Source: Stygiobacter electus (GTDB taxonomy: Bacteria > Bacteroidota > Ignavibacteria > Ignavibacteriales > Melioribacteraceae). Taken from it: DNA of 64,000 nucleotides. Made by a program: the position numbers and the translations under genes. Position 1 is the first letter of the stretch. Each line of letters starts with the position of its first letter. Below the pieces are notes generated by a model. That model worked only from the letters and a program-made list of their open reading frames with translations, made no database searches and had not been told where the DNA came from. Below, piece after piece: positions 8,736 through 17,005 of the stretch. The stretch lies in NCBI GenBank assembly GCA_029210465.1, contig JARGDL010000008.1, positions 52,792 to 116,791 of the forward strand. The letters are read 5' to 3'.

Positions 8736-10091
8736 ATGGATTATATAATTTATTTTGTTATTACAATTGCAATTCTGGTTTTTGTACATGAATTTGGTCA
8801 TTTTGCCGCAGCCAAGTTAAGTAAAATGAGAGTTGACATTTTTGCTATTGGTTTTGGAAAAAGACTTTTCGGCTGGAATAAAATTACTGGTTTTACTTTT
8901 GGGGATTTGTCAAAAGATTTTGATGGACAGGGAAATACAGATTATAGATTATGCTTGTTGCCATTAGGCGGTTATGTCAAAATTGCTGGAATGATTGATG
9001 AAAGTTTCGATACAAAATTTGTTGAAGAAGAACCAAAACCGTATGAATTTAGAGCTAAATCTACTCTTGCAAAAGTATTTGTTATAACTGCTGGTGTTAT
9101 GATGAATTTAACTCTTGCTGTTTTGATTTTCTGGGGCATTAACTTTTTCCAAGGTAAACAAATCTTTAAAACAACAACTATTGCTAATGTATATGAAAAT
9201 AGTTTGGCTGATAAAGTTGGATTCAAATCTTACGATAAAATTATTTCTATTAATGATAAAAAAGTTAACAACTGGGAAGATGTAGTTGATAATTTAATGG
9301 TTAGAAATTCTTATAAAGATGCTGAAGTAGTTTTGGAAAGAAATGGTCAGATAGATACACTCTCTATAAATCGAAATGTTTTAAACAAAAGTATGCAAAA
9401 TGGTTTTTTTCTCTTCCCATATCCAACAAAACCAGTTGTTGTTGACGTAATTAAAAATTCACCCGCACAAGAAGCTGGAATAAAAGCTGGTGATTATATT
9501 ATTGCAATTAATAACAAAAATATTACTGAAGGCGAAGAAATAAATATTATAGTTAAAGCTAATAAAAGTAATGTAATTCCAATTGTATTGTTAAGGAATA
9601 AAGATACTGTTAAAGTTAAAGTAAAACCAAGTGCCGAAGGATTAATCGGAATTTCTCATTCAACAGCCTTTATTGGTGAGATAGAATATAAAACTTATGG
9701 ATTTATAGGATCGTTTTCGCAGGCGTTTAAAAATGTGGGGCAATATACAATTCTTACTTTTGTAACGTTAAAAAATGTTATCGTTGGTAAATTAGCCTTT
9801 AACCAAGCCTTTGGTGGACCAGTTAAAATAGCACAGTATGCAGTTAAATCTGCTGATACTGGTATAACATCGTTTCTTTATTTCTTAGCTATGTTAAGTT
9901 TAAGTTTAGCCATTATAAATATTTTACCTTTCCCAGTTTTGGATGGTGGTCATTTTGTGATAATTCTTATTGAAGGTTTGTTAAAAAGAGAATTACCTAT
10001 AAAAGTGAAAATGGCAATTCAAAATACGGGATTTGTAATTCTACTTTTATTAATGGCGTTTATATTATACTCTGATTTAATAAATTTATAA
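8736..10091 (+). CDS. rseP: RseP-type site-2 intramembrane zinc metalloprotease
   Basis: About 451 residues from the ATG at 8736; an in-frame GTG at 8727, abutting the dxr stop, would add three residues. The first membrane helix carries the zinc site HEFGHFAAAK, and INILPFPVLDGGHFVI near the C-terminus carries the LDG third ligand. Two periplasmic PDZ domains lie between (TTIANVYENSLADKVGFKSY and VVDVIKNSPAQEAGIKAGDY). RseP enzymes cleave membrane-bound anti-sigma factors and remnant signal peptides. A sigma factor gene of the ECF type lies 2.3 kb upstream, but its partner here has no transmembrane helix, so a direct link is not supported. Confidence 0.95.
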   Translation: MDYIIYFVITIAILVFVHEFGHFAAAKLSKMRVDIFAIGFGKRLFGWNKITGFTFGDLSKDFDGQGNTDYRLCLLPLGGYVKIAGMIDESFDTKFVEEEPKPYEFRAKSTLAKVFVITAGVMMNLTLAVLIFWGINFFQGKQIFKTTTIANVYENSLADKVGFKSYDKIISINDKKVNNWEDVVDNLMVRNSYKDAEVVLERNGQIDTLSINRNVLNKSMQNGFFLFPYPTKPVVVDVIKNSPAQEAGIKAGDYIIAINNKNITEGEEINIIVKANKSNVIPIVLLRNKDTVKVKVKPSAEGLIGISHSTAFIGEIEYKTYGFIGSFSQAFKNVGQYTILTFVTLKNVIVGKLAFNQAFGGPVKIAQYAVKSADTGITSFLYFLAMLSLSLAIINILPFPVLDGGHFVIILIEGLLKRELPIKVKMAIQNTGFVILLLLMAFILYSDLINL

Positions 10092-10099
10092 ATAATTGT

Positions 10100-10234
10100 A
10101 AAAACTCTTTTTATTGCTCTTTGAGTTCCTTTGTGTTACGGTAATTAATATTTAAGAAAACCGTACCCGAATAATTTTGATAGAATTATTCATGCACAAA
10201 GAAACTCCCAACTTGAACAATAAAAAGAGTTTTT
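10100..10234 (+). repeat. Large imperfect palindrome / structured RNA candidate ahead of the TonB-dependent receptor
   Basis: Four helices can be drawn. P1 is a perfect 17-bp stem, 10100-10116 with 10218-10234. P2 is 13 bp with one mismatch, 10123-10135 (GAGTTCCTTTGTG) with 10195-10207 (CACAAAGAAACTC). Inside P2 are P3, TACGGT/ACCGTA (10137-10142 / 10160-10165), and P4, GAATAATT/AATTATTC (10169-10176 / 10184-10191), making a three-way junction. P1 is followed by T-rich sequence, then AAAGGA and the receptor start at 10251. The 3' strand of P2 (AAACTC) could instead pair with GAGTTT of P1. It could be a MITE-like palindrome, the terminator of the rseP unit, or a cis-regulatory RNA. No known riboswitch consensus was recognised. 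Confidence 0.6.
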
Positions 10235-10250
10235 TATTTTAAAGGAAAAT

Positions 10251-12062
10251 ATGAAAACTACTATTTCAATTTTGTTAGTAATTACATTTTCAATATTTGG
10301 ACAAACTAAAGTTTATAAACTTGAAGAAATAATTGTCTCTGGAAGTAGATTCCCTACAAATATTGAAAATTCCAGTAAGAATATAATTTTGCTTTCTGCA
10401 AAGGATATTTCTCAAATTCCAGTTAATAACTTTTCTGATTTATTAAAATTTGTAAACAGCGTGGATGTTAGAACTCGCGGTGCTGAAGGGATGCAATCAG
10501 ATATTTCAATTCGTGGCGGTTCATTCGAACAAACTTTGGTTTTGATTGATGGTGTCAAAATGAATGATCCACAGACTGGTCATCATAATCTAAATTTACC
10601 ATTAAGCCTTGATAATATTGAAAGAGTGGAAATTTTAAAAGGAAATGGATCTAAAGTTTTTGGGGCTAATGCTTTTAGTGGTGCTGTAAATTTTATAACA
10701 AAGAAAAATTTTTCAAATTCAATTTCTATTAATTCCATTGGTGGCGAAAATGGGTTATTTGATTTAGGCTTGTCTATCAACACTTCCTTTAATAATTCAT
10801 TTTTTATTTCAAGAAAAAAATCAGATGGTTATAAATTTAATACAAACTTTAAAAATGATTTACTTTCTTTTTCTCAAAATATTGTGAAAGAAAATTTCTA
10901 CGCTAATTTATTTGTTGGTTATGTAGATAAAGCATTTGGAGCTAATAGTTTTTACTCTGATAGATTTCCAAATCAATTTGAAAGGACATTAACAAGAATT
11001 GCAAACATAAAGAGTGAAATTGATTTTGATGATTTAACTTTTTCTTCTAAAATTTTTTATAGAAATAATTTTGATGATTATCATTTGGATTTTGTTCGTC
11101 CTGATTGGAATCATAACACTCACTTTACAGAAGTTTATGGTACTGAAATACAAACAAATTATAATTCCTCTTTTGGCAAATCTTCAATGGGAATAGAATT
11201 TATTGAAGATAAAATTTCAAGTTCAAATCTTGGAAAACATTTGAGAAATCAATTGAGTGTTTTTGCTGAACATAATTATATCTTGGAAAATAAATTTTCA
11301 TTATCTGCAGGTTTATTTTTTTATAAGTATTCAAACGTCAATCTTAAAATATTACCCGGTATTGATATTGGTTACTTCCTAACTGAAAAACTAAAAATGT
11401 TTGTTAGTTATGGCTCATCTTTAAGAGTCCCAACTTATACTGAACTATTTTATGTGAGTCCAGCAAATATGGGAAATCCATCTTTACTTTATGAAGAATC
11501 AAACAATTATGAAGCAGGATTAAATTATAAAACAGAGTTTTACAATTTAAACAGTTCTATTTTTTTTCGTGATGGGAAAAACTTGATTGATTGGGTGAGA
11601 TTAAATAAAACAGATCCATGGAAAGTTGAAAATGTAACTAATCTAAAAACCACAGGAATGGAATTATCAAGTAATTTTAACATTAAAAAAATTGTAAATA
11701 ATTTCTACATAAATAATATTGAATTAGGCTATACATATCTTTCATCAAACAGAAAAACTGAAAGATATGAATCAAAATATTTAATAGAGCATTTCAAGCA
11801 TCAACTTGTTATTAAGATGAACACCAATTTTATTTTTGATTCTAATTTTGATATTGCTTTTAGATATGAGTTAAGAGAAAATTATCCATCCCGAAGTTTG
11901 ATTGATGCACAATTAACAAAATCATTTAACGAATTATTTTTCTTTGTTAGAGCAACGAATTTATTAAACAAAACTTATTTTGATTTTCCTGGAGTAATTT
12001 TGCCTGGCAGATGGTTTAGTGCGGGTTTGAAATATACATTTAAATTTATGGATGAAAAGTAA
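10251..12062 (+). CDS. TonB-dependent outer-membrane receptor (BtuB-like)
   Basis: 603 residues with a signal peptide (about 18 residues). A TonB-box-like segment EEIIVSGSRFP is followed by the plug domain: IPVNNFSDLLKFVNSVDVRT, SDISIRGGSFEQTLVLIDGV, NIERVEILKGNGSKVFGANA. The rest is the 22-strand barrel, ending in the terminal strand ...FSAGLKYTFKF plus a short tail. The size and plug resemble small receptors of the vitamin B12/BtuB group rather than large SusC types. A BtuF-like lipoprotein is 14 kb away, but the ligand is not proven. The gene is convergent with tonB, their 3' ends overlapping by 17 bp, and is preceded by the palindromic element at 10100-10234. Confidence 0.9.
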   Translation: MKTTISILLVITFSIFGQTKVYKLEEIIVSGSRFPTNIENSSKNIILLSAKDISQIPVNNFSDLLKFVNSVDVRTRGAEGMQSDISIRGGSFEQTLVLIDGVKMNDPQTGHHNLNLPLSLDNIERVEILKGNGSKVFGANAFSGAVNFITKKNFSNSISINSIGGENGLFDLGLSINTSFNNSFFISRKKSDGYKFNTNFKNDLLSFSQNIVKENFYANLFVGYVDKAFGANSFYSDRFPNQFERTLTRIANIKSEIDFDDLTFSSKIFYRNNFDDYHLDFVRPDWNHNTHFTEVYGTEIQTNYNSSFGKSSMGIEFIEDKISSSNLGKHLRNQLSVFAEHNYILENKFSLSAGLFFYKYSNVNLKILPGIDIGYFLTEKLKMFVSYGSSLRVPTYTELFYVSPANMGNPSLLYEESNNYEAGLNYKTEFYNLNSSIFFRDGKNLIDWVRLNKTDPWKVENVTNLKTTGMELSSNFNIKKIVNNFYINNIELGYTYLSSNRKTERYESKYLIEHFKHQLVIKMNTNFIFDSNFDIAFRYELRENYPSRSLIDAQLTKSFNELFFFVRATNLLNKTYFDFPGVILPGRWFSAGLKYTFKFMDEK

Positions 12063-12735
12063 TGGGAATTACCATTTGAACTTTTACAGGTTTTCCATTT
12101 TTCTTTCCGGAACGAAAGCGAGTGTTTTTTATAATCCACGAAGCCTCTTCATCACACCCAAAACCTAAACCTTTAATGATTTCAGTTTTTGTAACTTCAC
12201 CATTTTCATTTATAAATGCTTTAACAAAAACTTTTCCAATTATTGAATTTTTTCTTGCTTCATCTGGATAAGTTACATTTTGTTGAAGTTTCTCAATTCC
12301 ACCAAAAGGTTCTGGCATTACATCAACTGATACATAATAAGTTTCATCAACGGCTTCAACTTTTTTTTCAACCAATTTTGAATCTTCTACTTTTACATCT
12401 CTAACCGGTTTAGACTCTTTTGGTGTTTCAAAGTCAGAAGTTTCTTCACCTTTTTTTGCGGCTTTCAAATTTCCAAATGTTGGCTTTGAATTTTCTTTTA
12501 TAATATTTATTTGATTTTCAATTATAGATGGCGGTGGACCAAGTTCAACATAATTAACGATTTGAAGTTTTTCCTTTATCATTTCTTGAGATTCATTTTG
12601 AGTTAAAAATATTAATGACAGAAATAAAAAGAGATGAAACAGAATGGCAAACACTAATCCATAAAAATAATTTTTAAGATAAATTTTTTTAAGCTCTAAA
12701 AAACCATAAATATTTTTGTCTAATGTTGATTTCAC
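12046..12735 (-). CDS. tonB: TonB family energy transducer
   Basis: 229 residues. A single N-terminal membrane anchor (about residues 22-45, YFYGLVFAILFHLFLFLSLI) is followed by a periplasmic linker rich in Lys, Glu and Pro, and a C-terminal TonB domain with the hallmark VTYPDEARKNSIIGKVFVKA, ...EVTKTEIIKGLGFGCDEEAS and RSGKKNGKPVKVQMVIPITF. It would transmit the proton-motive force from ExbB/ExbD to outer-membrane receptors. No exbBD genes lie nearby. The gene converges on the receptor at 10251-12062, suggesting a dedicated pair, and sits downstream of a second, soluble TonB-C protein. Confidence 0.9.
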   Translation of the reverse strand: MKSTLDKNIYGFLELKKIYLKNYFYGLVFAILFHLFLFLSLIFLTQNESQEMIKEKLQIVNYVELGPPPSIIENQINIIKENSKPTFGNLKAAKKGEETSDFETPKESKPVRDVKVEDSKLVEKKVEAVDETYYVSVDVMPEPFGGIEKLQQNVTYPDEARKNSIIGKVFVKAFINENGEVTKTEIIKGLGFGCDEEASWIIKNTRFRSGKKNGKPVKVQMVIPITFHP

Positions 12736-12792
12736 AAATGTAAGGTATTATGATATGTAAAGTTAATCATCAATGAAAGATGTGACAAAATT

Positions 12793-12826
12793 AAGTACAC
12801 AGACATTTTTGAAAATCTGTGTACTT
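12793..12826 (-). terminator. Hairpin between the TonB-C gene and tonB
   Basis: An 11-bp perfect stem AAGTACACAGA (12793-12803) / TCTGTGTACTT (12816-12826). On the minus strand it follows the stop of the small TonB-C protein and is trailed by AATTTT, so it probably terminates that transcript or attenuates reading into tonB. Confidence 0.65.
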
Positions 12827-12834
12827 ATAAAAAA

Positions 12835-13182
12835 TTAAAAGTTGATTGGAATAATTACTTTTTTAACGGCTTTCTTTCCATTTTTTTCACCCGGTTTAAA
12901 TTTAACTGAACGAACAGCTTTTATTGCTGCAGAGTCGCAAGCTGGGTGTAGTGCTTTATATATTTTGGTTGCAAGTATTGTCCCTGTTGAGTCAACAGTA
13001 ACCATTACTTGAACTTGTCCTTTTATATTTTTCCCTTTAATTTCATTAGGGTATTCCACTTTTTTTGCAACGGCTTCCATTCCTCCAACTGGCATTGGAG
13101 ATTTGTCACCTTTTTTTTGAGCAAAGTTTGATATAGATAAAGTTGCCATTAACAAAAAAAGAACAACAAATTTAATTTTCAT
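12835..13182 (-). CDS. Secreted small TonB C-terminal domain protein
   Basis: 115 residues: a signal peptide (about 21 residues, ending SNFAQ) followed directly by a lone TonB C-terminal domain (VEYPNEIKGKNIKGQVQVMV, ...PACDSAAIKAVRSVKFKPGE, KKAVKKVIIPINF). It lacks a membrane anchor, so it cannot transduce energy as classical TonB does. Such stand-alone periplasmic TonB-C domains are common in Bacteroidota-like genomes; their role is unclear, possibly binding receptors or peptidoglycan. It sits 9 nt after the putative lipoprotein gene and upstream of tonB on the same strand. Confidence 0.8.
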   Translation of the reverse strand: MKIKFVVLFLLMATLSISNFAQKKGDKSPMPVGGMEAVAKKVEYPNEIKGKNIKGQVQVMVTVDSTGTILATKIYKALHPACDSAAIKAVRSVKFKPGEKNGKKAVKKVIIPINF

Positions 13183-13191
13183 AAGACCTCG

Positions 13192-13752
13192 TTATTTGGT
13201 TATTGAATTAATTGATTTTAAGATAGTGTTTTGTAAATCGAATAAAGATTTTTGTTCCGAAATATTTTTTGTGGTTGCAATTACTTCGTAAAAAATATTT
13301 TTATACTTGAATATTACAATTCTAGTTGGATTAGATTTGGCATCTATAAATTCAAAAGCTGAAAAAACATTTCCTGACATTTCAAAATTTTCAATGTTTG
13401 TAAATCCTTTAAATGTCTTTCCGAAATTATTTTTAATTAATTCCATTTCTATCGATGCTAAATTTTGTTCATGTAATTTATAGGCTTCTGGATTTATTGA
13501 TAATGTTCTAAATTTTATTGTAGATAAATAATCATTTTTAATTAACCAGATATCAATATTGTCGTTATCTTCTGCAACAAACCAGTTTTTAGGAATAAAA
13601 ATTTGTAAATCTGTAGCATGTGAATTTGTGGTTTCATTAGTAAGTTCAGAATTGAAATTATAAATTGATTTTGTTGAAGTACATCTTATTAGTGTAAAAA
13701 ATAATAAGGTTAGTGTTATAAATCTTTTATATAAATGATGTTTAATAATCAA
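13192..13752 (-). CDS. Putative lipoprotein, unknown function
   Basis: 186 residues with an N-terminal hydrophobic segment (FITLTLLFFTLI) ending at LIRC, an imperfect lipobox, so probably a lipoprotein or secreted protein. The mature part contains IFIPKNWFVAEDNDNIDIWL, ...NVFSAFEFIDAKSNPTRIVI and a C-terminal helix (LFDLQNTILKSINSI). This layout recalls PsbP/DUF1795-type proteins that have a short amphipathic beta sheet, but I see no defining motif. It is followed after 9 nt by the TonB-C gene. Confidence 0.55.
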   Translation of the reverse strand: MIIKHHLYKRFITLTLLFFTLIRCTSTKSIYNFNSELTNETTNSHATDLQIFIPKNWFVAEDNDNIDIWLIKNDYLSTIKFRTLSINPEAYKLHEQNLASIEMELIKNNFGKTFKGFTNIENFEMSGNVFSAFEFIDAKSNPTRIVIFKYKNIFYEVIATTKNISEQKSLFDLQNTILKSINSITK

Positions 13753-13784
13753 ATAAATTTTATCCTTTATAAAAAAGTTAAAGA

Positions 13785-13813
13785 GATTTAGCTGTTTAAA
13801 TAACAGCTAAATC
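13785..13813 (-). terminator. Rho-independent terminator after ahpC
   Basis: A 12-bp perfect stem, GATTTAGCTGTT (13785-13796) / AACAGCTAAATC (13802-13813) with a 5-nt loop. On the minus strand it lies 10 nt beyond the ahpC stop and is followed by a T-rich tract. Confidence 0.8.
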
Positions 13814-13822
13814 CCAAAAGAC

Positions 13823-14386
13823 CTATATTTTACCAACTAATTCTTCACTTGGTATTAAAGTTTCTTTGCCTGGTTCCCAGCTTGCGGGACAAACTTCACC
13901 GGGATGTTCACGAACATAAGAAGCGGCTTTTACTCTTCTTAAAATTTCTTTGGAACTTCTACCAATACTATTATCATGAATATCAATTGATTTTAAGATA
14001 CCATCAGGATCAATAATAAAAGTGCCACGCAAGGATAATCCATCGTTTTCAATATAAGTTCCAAAAGTTTTGCAAATTGTTCCTTTTGGATCAGCGCCCA
14101 TTGGAAATTTAATTTTTCCAATTGCTTTTGAAGATTCATGCCAAGCTAAATGTGTGTATTTTGTATCCGTGCTAAAACTAATTATTTCAGCACCTGCATT
14201 TTTGAATTCTTCATAATAATTTGCAGCTTCTTCTAATTCTGTTGGGCAAACAAAGGTAAAATCAGCTGGATAAAAAAGAAGAACTAACCACTTACCTTTG
14301 TAATCATCAAAACTTAATGTTTTGAATTTATTATTGTAATAAGCATCAAATGAAATATTTGGGATTTTATCGCCTATTTTTAACAT
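13823..14386 (-). CDS. ahpC: Typical 2-Cys peroxiredoxin (AhpC/Prx1 type)
   Basis: 187 residues from the ATG at 14386, chosen because a GGAGG lies just upstream (14391-14395). The peroxidatic Cys is in FYPADFTFVCPTELEE and the resolving Cys in HPGEVCPASWEPG near the C-terminus, with the conserved Arg of the active site in LRGTFIIDPDG. It reduces hydrogen and alkyl hydroperoxides; the reductant (AhpF, thioredoxin) is not in the window. It stands alone, with a strong terminator downstream. Confidence 0.93.
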   Translation of the reverse strand: MLKIGDKIPNISFDAYYNNKFKTLSFDDYKGKWLVLLFYPADFTFVCPTELEEAANYYEEFKNAGAEIISFSTDTKYTHLAWHESSKAIGKIKFPMGADPKGTICKTFGTYIENDGLSLRGTFIIDPDGILKSIDIHDNSIGRSSKEILRRVKAASYVREHPGEVCPASWEPGKETLIPSEELVGKI

Positions 14387-14464
14387 ATGTCCTCCATAGA
14401 TTTTTATAATGTACAATACAAAAATATTAAAGAATTTATTGTATGTGAGTTGACTAAAACATTT

Positions 14465-15490
14465 TTAATTACCAGTTCTCATAAATCGAGGTTCTTCTAA
14501 AGTTAGAATTAAAGAAATTCTATGAGTATCTGGTAATCTTTCTGTTTCAGATTGACTAAATCGAGCAAATGAATAATCTATTTGTAATTTGGGCAAAAAT
14601 AATCCAGCACCAATTGTAAATTGCTTTACTTCATTAAATCCGCCACGAACAGCAAAAAGATTTTTAAATTTATATTCCAAACCAAAATGCGGATCGATAC
14701 TAATAGCACCCACATTAAGGATTGAAGCAGTTTTTCTATTTTCAAATCTTATATCGAAATCAACAATAGGTAAAATTTTTCCTGCAAATGCTTCTATTTC
14801 GTAAGCAGTGCCAAGTTTTAAAGTTGGTGTGATTAATTCATTTCTTCCGGTACTCCAGGCTACAAAAGTTGTCGTTACATCATTAAGAACTGCAGCAAGA
14901 TGAAATTTTTCAAAAGGATTAAAGTATGCCCCAATATCAAATCCAATTCCGAAAGCATTATATTCAGCAATATCTCTTGCAATTAATTTTACATTTGCAC
15001 CCCAATAAAATTTTTCATCATATCTTTTAGCAAATGAAAAATAAACAGCCCAATCTGTATTGTTAAATTCTGTGATTTTAGAATAATCTAATCTATCGGA
15101 ATGAATATCTAAAACACCATCACCATTTGCATCATAAAGTGCATTACGTGTATCTGGGATTCCATCAACACTTAAGCGAATAATGCTCAAACCAAAACTC
15201 ATATCTTTGTCATAAGGAATTGCAACAGCGGCGTAATTATAATTTACAAGATTACCAAAATGTTCTTCGTGCATCAACGAGATTTGTGGATAATTTAATT
15301 TTGCTAAACCGGCTGGATTCCAATAACCAGCAGTAACATCATTTACAATTGCAATGTTTGCGCTTCCCAAAGCTGAAGCTCTTCCACCTACACCGATTGA
15401 CAAAAATTCACCTGCATACTTGCCAATCACGGTTTGAGAATAAATTGAACTGAACGATAAAATAAAAAAGAAAATGATATTGCGTTTCAT
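14465..15490 (-). CDS. PorV/PorQ-family outer-membrane protein
   Basis: 341 residues with a signal peptide (about 18 residues, SSIYSQ). It starts GKYAGEFLSIGVGGRASALG, then SANIAIVNDVTAGYWNPAGL, which is the diagnostic N-terminal signature of the PorV/PorQ (UPF0164) group of FadL-like barrels. It continues with beta-strand repeats and ends ...SYSFARFSQSETERLPDTHR with a final strand SLILTL. In Bacteroidota PorV shuttles type IX secretion substrates, and PorQ and other paralogues have structural roles. No type IX core gene and no C-terminal sorting-domain protein is in the window, so a secretion role is not established. Confidence 0.85.
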   Translation of the reverse strand: MKRNIIFFFILSFSSIYSQTVIGKYAGEFLSIGVGGRASALGSANIAIVNDVTAGYWNPAGLAKLNYPQISLMHEEHFGNLVNYNYAAVAIPYDKDMSFGLSIIRLSVDGIPDTRNALYDANGDGVLDIHSDRLDYSKITEFNNTDWAVYFSFAKRYDEKFYWGANVKLIARDIAEYNAFGIGFDIGAYFNPFEKFHLAAVLNDVTTTFVAWSTGRNELITPTLKLGTAYEIEAFAGKILPIVDFDIRFENRKTASILNVGAISIDPHFGLEYKFKNLFAVRGGFNEVKQFTIGAGLFLPKLQIDYSFARFSQSETERLPDTHRISLILTLEEPRFMRTGN

Positions 15491-15661
15491 TGTTTTTCCT
15501 TTTGGTTAAACGAGGTATAATTCTATCGTTCTTTTTCCCTTTTTTGTTTGCAATTATAAATGATTACTTAATTTAATACAAGATAATATTAACAAACTTA
15601 GTTGAAAAAATTCGGTCTTCACAATTCTCTCTTTAACAGAAAAGAGAAGATCGATAATAAA

Positions 15662-16408
15662 TTATTTCTTCTCAGTTTGCTTTGCAACTGCATTAATTGC
15701 AGCATTAATAGCTTCCTGATCACCTAAATAGTAATGTTTAATTGGTTTTAGATTTTCATCTAATTCGTAAACCAATGGAATACCGGTTGGGATATTTAAT
15801 TCTGTAATTTCTTCTTCGGAAATATTATCAAGATATTTTACTAAAGCTCTCAAACTATTTCCATGAGCGGCAATTATTACTTTCTTTCCACTTTTAATAG
15901 TTGGAGCGATGGTATCGAACCAATAAGGTAAAAATCTATCAACTGTTAATTTCAAACTTTCAGTTAGAGGAATATCCTTTTTGTTTAAGTCAGCATATCG
16001 TGGATCTTTACCTGGATAGCGTTCATCATTTTCATCTAAAGCTGGTGGTGGAACGTCGTAACTTCTTCGCCAAATTTTAACTTTTTCATTTCCATATTTT
16101 TCAGCTGTTTCAGCTTTATTGAGTCCTTGTAAAGCACCGTAATGTCTTTCGTTTAGTCTCCAATTTTTTATAACTGGAATCCAAAGTAAATCGAGCTCTT
16201 CTAATGCTAAATTTAAAGTTTTAATTGCACGTTTAAGAACAGATGTAAATGCTATATCAAAAGTGAAACTTTCTTGTTTTAAAACTTTACCTGCTTGTTT
16301 TGCTTCTTCAATTCCTTTTTCTGATAAGTCAACATCTGTCCAACCAGTAAAAAGATTTAATTTATTCCATTCACTTTCGCCGTGACGCAATAAAACAACT
16401 TTATACAT
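15662..16408 (-). CDS. gpmA: 2,3-bisphosphoglycerate-dependent phosphoglycerate mutase
   Basis: 248 residues. It interconverts 3- and 2-phosphoglycerate in glycolysis. The phosphohistidine motif is [10 protein letters not shown] at the N-terminus, followed by [14 protein letters not shown], the substrate loop [20 protein letters not shown] and [10 protein letters not shown], and the second catalytic His in [15 protein letters not shown]. All family landmarks and the length agree with the cofactor-dependent dPGM type. A TATATTTG -7 element sits 30 nt upstream (16438-16445). Confidence 0.97.
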   Translation of the reverse strand: MYKVVLLRHGESEWNKLNLFTGWTDVDLSEKGIEEAKQAGKVLKQESFTFDIAFTSVLKRAIKTLNLALEELDLLWIPVIKNWRLNERHYGALQGLNKAETAEKYGNEKVKIWRRSYDVPPPALDENDERYPGKDPRYADLNKKDIPLTESLKLTVDRFLPYWFDTIAPTIKSGKKVIIAAHGNSLRALVKYLDNISEEEITELNIPTGIPLVYELDENLKPIKHYYLGDQEAINAAINAVAKQTEKK

Positions 16409-16437
16409 TTTTTCCTCAAAATTTTTAATTTGACGTT

Positions 16438-16445
16438 CAAATATA
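16438..16445 (-). promoter_or_regulatory. Bacteroidota-type -7 element ahead of gpmA
   Basis: TATATTTG on the minus strand, exactly matching TAnnTTTG, 30 nt before the gpmA start. The -33 TTTG is not well conserved at the expected distance. Confidence 0.4.
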
Positions 16446-16457
16446 ATTGATTGTCAA

Positions 16458-16488
16458 TTTGATTTCATATTTAGTTGAATTATCTTTG
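16458..16488 (+). promoter_or_regulatory. Bacteroidota-type promoter for the TPM gene
   Basis: TTTG (16458-16461), a 19-bp spacer and TATCTTTG (16481-16488), a full match to the Bacteroidota consensus. The ATG at 16508 follows 19 nt later. It supports that start, since the TTG at 16475 would lie inside the promoter. Confidence 0.6.
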
Positions 16489-16507
16489 CTTAAAATTTTG
16501 GTTAAAA

Positions 16508-16963
16508 ATGGAAAATATTATATACAATTTCTTTTCAGATGATGATTTTCTAAGAATTTCGAATGAAATAAAAAAAATTGAAGCGAAAACATCAGGAGAA
16601 GTTCGAGTTTCAATGAAAGAAAAAAGAACTTTTTCCGAGAAGAAAAAAAGTTTAAAAGAGCTTGCCGAAATTGAATTTGTAAAACTAAACATGCATAATA
16701 CACGTGATAAAACAGGAATATTAATTTTTGTTCTTTTCGAAGAAAGACAATTTTACATTTTAGCAGATGATGGAATTAATCAAAAAGTTGAACCAAATAC
16801 TTGGGATGATATTCGTGATGAAATGCAAGAAAATTTCAGAAACGGAAAATTTTTAGAAGGAATTAAAAGTGGTTTACAAAAAATTGGAAGTATTTTAGAA
16901 AAACATTTTCCAATTAAAGAGGATGATACAAACGAACTTTCAAATGAAATAGTATTGGAATAA
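16508..16963 (+). CDS. TPM-domain (DUF477) protein
   Basis: 151 residues from the ATG at 16508. The core, from ISNEIKKIEAKTSGEVRVSM through TRDKTGILIFVLFEERQFYI, LADDGINQKVEPNTWDDIRD and EGIKSGLQKIGSILEKHFP, is the TPM fold (found in YgcG-like and photosystem repair proteins). There is no signal peptide or membrane helix, unlike most TPM proteins, so this is a cytosolic, single-domain version close to the YgcG-C/DUF477 group common in this phylum. Function unknown. It is divergent from gpmA. Confidence 0.8.
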   Translation: MENIIYNFFSDDDFLRISNEIKKIEAKTSGEVRVSMKEKRTFSEKKKSLKELAEIEFVKLNMHNTRDKTGILIFVLFEERQFYILADDGINQKVEPNTWDDIRDEMQENFRNGKFLEGIKSGLQKIGSILEKHFPIKEDDTNELSNEIVLE

Positions 16964-17005
16964 TTTCTTTAGGAATTTTTCAGTCTAAAAATTTGTTTTG
17001 TTTCT

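Noticed and set aside
10100..10234. Cobalamin riboswitch ahead of the BtuB-like receptor
   Set aside because: The B12-box and the conserved core motifs of cobalamin riboswitches are absent. Only helices, not the consensus, were seen, so it is listed as an unidentified structure.
14465..15490. Type IX secretion locus around the PorV-like protein
   Set aside because: No other secretion gene and no C-terminal sorting domain were found nearby. The PorV/PorQ family also has members with other roles.
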